Of a DNA stretch of 16,270 nucleotides, positions 12,755-16,270 are shown one piece after another. How positions within the stretch are numbered: position 1 is the first letter of the stretch; each line of letters starts with the position of its first letter. The notes beneath the pieces were generated by a model. The model was not told the DNA's origin and ran no database searches. It saw nothing but the letters and a program-made list of their open reading frames with translations. A program made the translations under genes and the position numbers. Source of the stretch: Clostridia bacterium DTU080 (lineage in GTDB: Bacteria > Bacillota > Limnochordia > DTU080); assembly GCA_001513395.1 (NCBI GenBank), contig LFTP01000086.1, positions 1-16,270 on the forward strand, written 5' to 3'.

Positions 12755-15754
12755 TTAGCGCTCGCGGTGATTCGTCAATAGGTTGTCCACTAACATGGTC
12801 GCGTTGGCGGGGTTCAGATGCCCGAACATCTCGTGTCCTCCGGCATAGCCGAAGTTGGAGCTGGTGAGCACCAAAAGCCCCCGGCCGATTTCCATCTGCA
12901 TCAGATAGGGAAAGAGCCTGTCATCGGCCATGCGCATCTTGGCCAGAACGGTCCACTCATCCGAAAGAGGCTGGTATCCCGTCCCCGGAGTGGTCCTCTT
13001 TTGAATTACGGATTCCAAGGCATGGGGGTTGCGCAACCAATCGCCGTAGTGATACCAGGCCGTCACCCGATTGGGATGATAGCCCCAACCGCTCCATTCT
13101 ACCGCGGCCTTCTCGCCAAACCATTGGTCCAAAGGCAGCGGACCCGTGGCGGCGATCAGAAGCAAACCGCCTTCTTCCACGAAGGGACGCAGCCGGGTGG
13201 CGACTTCATCCGACAGGCGCGCCCCGCTGGGATGACGCAAGACGATGACGTCGGTGCCTTGGGCCAGCGCAGAGACAAACTCGGCTTCGATGCGGGCATG
13301 GGTGGCCGCAAATCCGGCCTTGACGAACTCAGCGTACAAGCTGTTGGCCCGCTGAGGATCGCCCTTACCGCTGACGTCGTAGAGGATGAGCCGCTTTTCT
13401 TCCGGAACGCTCTCTGCTAAGTGCACCGTGCCGAAAGTGGCAGGGTTGTGGTAGACGGCATCCGGCCAACCGGTAGCGAACTCTTGCACCTTTCCCGAAC
13501 GCTTAAAGGCCATCTTCCATGTCGTAGGCTTGATCATCAAAGAGTAGGGAGGGAAGCGCCAAATACCCGTCGGCGGAGGCGTCGGCTTAATCCCGAAGGA
13601 GGCGAAAGGCAAGGCCGCGTCGACGATCCAAACGCCCTCGTGTTGGTTTGTGACGGCCACCCAGTCCGCCGACCAAGTCTCATCGACGTCGAACGCGGTG
13701 TCAAACCTAGTGGCGCGGCACGTACCGTCGACGCCGACACTCAGATGGAAGTAGGCGGGAGATGCGGGCTGATCCTCGAGGAATATGTCGACGGTGTCCG
13801 AAACGCCGAGCTCGGGCCGGTCACTGATAAAACGCAGGTACAACGCCTCTTCATCCCACAGAGCCAACACCTGTGTGCGCTCGGCGGCCGGAGTGCCTTC
13901 ATGGTCCTCGAAGGCGGGAAAGCGCACCGCGGCCTTCCATGCCGGATCATCGGGACCGGCATCGAGGCGGGGTTTGCTCGTTGCCCGAGGGACATGCGCC
14001 TCATAGCGAACGGCTTGCCCCAATTGCGCCAGATATATATGGCGCCACTTTTGAAGCATAGCCTCCTCAAGAGCGATCTGCTCCTCAATGCGTTGACGGA
14101 GGGTTTCATCGCTCACCGCAGCCAGTGCCTGCCGAGCTTCTCGGAAGCAGCGATCGGCCATTTGCAGCAGCCGGCGTGAGATAAACTGACCCGCAAAGGC
14201 CCCGGCCGGGTTGTTGACGTAGGTGAGTGGCTGTGGGACGCTGCGCCAAGCTTGGTCCATGGCCTCATAGTAGCGGCCCATGGGCTCTGCCGCCGGACCG
14301 AAGACAACCTCGGCCCAGTCACGCACCAGATCTTCGGCCTGAATCTGTGCATTCCACATTGCTTGGGCGGCGGCATATAGGGCCATGCGGTTGGTCACCC
14401 AGTTGTCTTCATGGGGCGGAGCGCCGCTTGGCGAGCGATAGGGCGTCGTCTCGGAAGACCAGCCTTTGAGTCCTTGTTCATACGCCCAGGCGATCTCATC
14501 GATGATCACCGAAGTCTGGGGGATGAACAACTTCTCATGGAAGATACCGAAGTGATAGCCCCTAATGCCCATGGGCACGCCGAGAGCCTGCCAGCCCAGG
14601 ATCTCCTCGCGGGGCGTGGCGTTGGACGGATCGGTCATGGGCTTTGTGTAGTTGACGTTATAGGTGGCATAGCCTACTAAGGAGAAAGGCGCGGCCTCTT
14701 TGGGGACATCCCGATAGCCCTGATAGGCCAAAGTGCCGTATGTGCCGCCCGGATGGAGTTGATTGACCCGCTCGATGACGATTCTGGAAAACCTCTGCCA
14801 GCGCGTCGTCACATCGGGTGCAAAGGCCAGACACTCATCACATTCGCAGAAATGGTTGTGATCAGCTCCGTAGAAGTTGATCGTGTCGATATGCGGATTA
14901 CTCTCCCACCACTCGGCGATGATCTTGGCCAAGGCTTCCTGTACGCCCGGATTGGACCAGCACAGATGGGGCGGATGTCCGGCGGGTTTTTGGCGCTTGC
15001 CGCCGTAGAGGGCCATGTACTCGGGGTGTTCATCCAGAATGCTTTGCGGCAGCACAGCGTTGTGGCCGGTGACGGTTACCAAAAAGCCCCGTAGTTTCAT
15101 GGCCTCGACTTGCCAGGCTTTGGTTTCCAAATCGTGCCACTTCATGTTGTGGACATTCATCCGATTGCGCGCCATCCAAACCAGAGTGTCTTCGTCGTAG
15201 AAGGGCGCATTGATCGATATGGAGCGCCTTTCGATGCTGGGTACGTGGCGCATGTCCAAAGCGGGAATCTCAATGCTTTCTTGCCGCGGGAAGTATTCAC
15301 CGCTTTCTCCCGGCCAAAACCAGCGAACGCCCAGGACATCTTGCAGCAGGGTGTACGCGCTGTACAGCGCCGCCCGCGGCGTGGGGCCGGCGAGATACAG
15401 ACTGTCGCCTTCTTGCACCAGGCGGATCTCTTCGGGATGGTCGGTGCCGAAAAGGTCGGCTTCTTTTATTGCGGCGGAGCTGTCAGGGGTGCCTATAAAC
15501 ACATGGAAAGGCATATCCGGGTCCTTTTGATCGGCAATGGGCAAAACGGCTCCGCTGATTTGCTCAATGGCCCGTTGAAGCTCTTGAGCCGCGTAGCGCT
15601 CGGTCGGCGTAGCTGATTCGCCTAAGACGATTCCGGCCTGTGGCCGGCCGCGGTGGACAAGCCGAAAAACCCTTTCGTTGTCCTCACTCGCTGAGACCGG
15701 ACACACAAGGCCGGTGAGAAGCGAGACGAATACGAGCAGTACACTCAAAGACAT
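12755..15754 (-). CDS. Secreted DUF4838 protein with CBM9-like and amidotransferase-like domains
   Basis: This is a 999-residue exported protein. The ATG at 15754 sits six bases after GGAGGA (15766-15761); the in-frame GTG at 15760 is too close to that site. A signal peptide ends after P-V-S-A, near residue 22. About 30-165 resembles the N-terminal domain of alpha-glucuronidases and hexosaminidases (E-R-Y-A-A-Q-E-L-Q). A DUF4838 core follows, with H-P-E-Y-M-A-L (243-249), C-W-S-N-P-G-V (265-271) and F-C-E-C-D-E-C (cysteines 303, 305, 308), a pattern seen in this family's barrel. Its function is unproven but such proteins are usually grouped with glycoside hydrolases. About 594-783 is a CBM9-like sandwich (D-A-G-P-D-D-P-A-W, then L-W-D-E-E-A-L-Y-L-R-F). 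About 786-999 has an alternating strand/helix pattern like a type 1 amidotransferase/ThuA fold. It follows the SBP4 gene and is probably co-transcribed with it. Confidence 0.85.
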   Translation of the reverse strand: MSLSVLLVFVSLLTGLVCPVSASEDNERVFRLVHRGRPQAGIVLGESATPTERYAAQELQRAIEQISGAVLPIADQKDPDMPFHVFIGTPDSSAAIKEADLFGTDHPEEIRLVQEGDSLYLAGPTPRAALYSAYTLLQDVLGVRWFWPGESGEYFPRQESIEIPALDMRHVPSIERRSISINAPFYDEDTLVWMARNRMNVHNMKWHDLETKAWQVEAMKLRGFLVTVTGHNAVLPQSILDEHPEYMALYGGKRQKPAGHPPHLCWSNPGVQEALAKIIAEWWESNPHIDTINFYGADHNHFCECDECLAFAPDVTTRWQRFSRIVIERVNQLHPGGTYGTLAYQGYRDVPKEAAPFSLVGYATYNVNYTKPMTDPSNATPREEILGWQALGVPMGIRGYHFGIFHEKLFIPQTSVIIDEIAWAYEQGLKGWSSETTPYRSPSGAPPHEDNWVTNRMALYAAAQAMWNAQIQAEDLVRDWAEVVFGPAAEPMGRYYEAMDQAWRSVPQPLTYVNNPAGAFAGQFISRRLLQMADRCFREARQALAAVSDETLRQRIEEQIALEEAMLQKWRHIYLAQLGQAVRYEAHVPRATSKPRLDAGPDDPAWKAAVRFPAFEDHEGTPAAERTQVLALWDEEALYLRFISDRPELGVSDTVDIFLEDQPASPAYFHLSVGVDGTCRATRFDTAFDVDETWSADWVAVTNQHEGVWIVDAALPFASFGIKPTPPPTGIWRFPPYSLMIKPTTWKMAFKRSGKVQEFATGWPDAVYHNPATFGTVHLAESVPEEKRLILYDVSGKGDPQRANSLYAEFVKAGFAATHARIEAEFVSALAQGTDVIVLRHPSGARLSDEVATRLRPFVEEGGLLLIAATGPLPLDQWFGEKAAVEWSGWGYHPNRVTAWYHYGDWLRNPHALESVIQKRTTPGTGYQPLSDEWTVLAKMRMADDRLFPYLMQMEIGRGLLVLTSSNFGYAGGHEMFGHLNPANATMLVDNLLTNHRER

Positions 15755-15780
15755 AGGCACTCCTCCTGCCTGTAGGAAGA

Positions 15781-15810
15781 ATTGGGGATGTATTCTTCGA
15801 CATCCCCAAT
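15781..15810 (-). terminator. Stem-loop between SBP4 and the DUF4838 gene
   Basis: ATTGGGGATGT (15781-15791) and ACATCCCCAAT (15800-15810) form a perfect 11-base-pair stem with an 8-base loop. On the minus strand it lies 25 bases after the SBP4 stop and is followed by a weakly T-rich TCTTCCTAC, then the ribosome binding site of the next gene. It is best read as a partial terminator or mRNA-stabilising hairpin that keeps SBP levels above those of the enzyme. Confidence 0.6.
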
Positions 15811-15835
15811 CCGAGTTACTTTGGCATCTTTTTGG

Positions 15836-16270
15836 TCAGCGCACTATCTCGGCTTTCCATTCGTTGAGCAGGCGGTTCCACAGGGTGTGAGCCTGTTCCA
15901 GAGCCGTCAGGGGGGCCATCTCCAGTTTGTAGACTCTGTCAATGAGCCTACCCAGCTCGATCTGGCTCACATCGCGCGGCGGCGGGATGATCGAGGCTTG
16001 CATATAGGGGAAGATGTCATACCATAGCTCGATGCGCGGTTGAGTGCTCATCATGCGCTGGAGCATATCCGTGCGTCCGCAGAAGAACCCGGCGACGCGT
16101 TGTGTCTCCAGGATCACTTCATCGCTCATCATCAAGGCGATGAACTCCCAGGCCAGATCCTTATTTCTGCTGGCGCTGGGGATGGCCAGACCGTCGGTGA
16201 ACAAGTGCGCCACGGGCATGCTCGTCGGCGTCATTCGCGGGGCGAACAAAGCGAAATCGTTGAGCAGAAA
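15836..16270 (-). CDS. Extracellular solute-binding protein, family 1 (SBP4), C-terminal part
   Basis: The gene runs off the right edge; 144 C-terminal residues are visible and the frame is open to base 16270. F-A-L-F-A-P-R-M-T-P-T, then F-T-D-G-L-A-I-P-S-A-S-R-N-K-D-L-A-W-E-F-I, is the usual C-lobe pattern of family 1 SBPs (a -ggxx-aIPksskn-xeaAWeFi- type segment). The helix after it (M-M-S-D-E-V-I-L-E-T-Q) and the P-R-I-E-L-W-Y region fit too. Whether it has a signal peptide or lipobox, and whether permease genes lie upstream, cannot be seen. It is 81 bases upstream of the DUF4838 gene on the same strand. Confidence 0.85.
   Translation of the reverse strand, partial: FLLNDFALFAPRMTPTSMPVAHLFTDGLAIPSASRNKDLAWEFIALMMSDEVILETQRVAGFFCGRTDMLQRMMSTQPRIELWYDIFPYMQASIIPPPRDVSQIELGRLIDRVYKLEMAPLTALEQAHTLWNRLLNEWKAEIVR

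Noticed and set aside
1..16270. CRISPR arrays, tRNA or rRNA genes, toxin-antitoxin or defence genes
   Set aside because: No regularly spaced repeats, cloverleaf-like sequences or recognisable small gene pairs were seen in any intergenic region.

Overview
The window looks like chromosomal DNA from a carbohydrate-feeding anaerobic bacterium, most likely a deep or uncultured member of the Bacillota. Three things point there: strong AGGAGG-type ribosome binding sites before nearly every gene, many family 1 (sugar-type) extracellular solute-binding proteins (SBPs), and large secreted proteins of kinds known from polysaccharide users. The signal peptides mostly lack a lipobox cysteine, which would suit a diderm (outer-membrane) Bacillota. 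This assignment is an inference; there is no rRNA or marker gene here.

Left part, plus strand (482-4694): two SBPs followed by a secreted S41-type peptidase-like protein. The genes are separated by 150-200 base gaps that hold stem-loops, and a long hairpin terminator follows the last one. Bases 1-481 are non-coding and hold a possible promoter, a leader hairpin and an odd set of alternative pairings. Bases 4758-5668 carry no intact gene. They hold the wreck of a mobile element: a TnpV-like fragment and the frameshifted start of a conjugative-element-type SNF2 helicase/N6-methylase gene, with a stop codon in place of a tryptophan that I recall as highly conserved.

Middle part, minus strand (11123 down to 5669): a CapA-family protein without a signal peptide, then after 230 bases a two-gene unit of a large secreted propeller-type protein of unknown function and a third SBP. 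Divergent from capA, on the plus strand, is a Ca-loop propeller protein resembling rhamnogalacturonan lyases (11311-12675), also without a signal peptide. It ends at a strong, probably bidirectional, terminator.

Right part, minus strand (16270 down to 12755): the C-terminal end of a fourth SBP, a stem-loop, and a 999-residue secreted DUF4838 protein with a CBM9-like module and a C-terminal amidotransferase-fold-like domain.

The common theme is capture and breakdown of complex glycans: secreted enzymes or binding proteins paired with SBPs. No ABC permease or ATPase gene lies in the window, so the SBPs must use transporters encoded elsewhere or just outside. I do not see a clear new defence or mobile system. 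The most unusual items are the uncharacterised 855-residue protein, the DUF4838 fusion, the SBP-rich layout without permeases, and two intergenic RNA elements with interleaved pairings.
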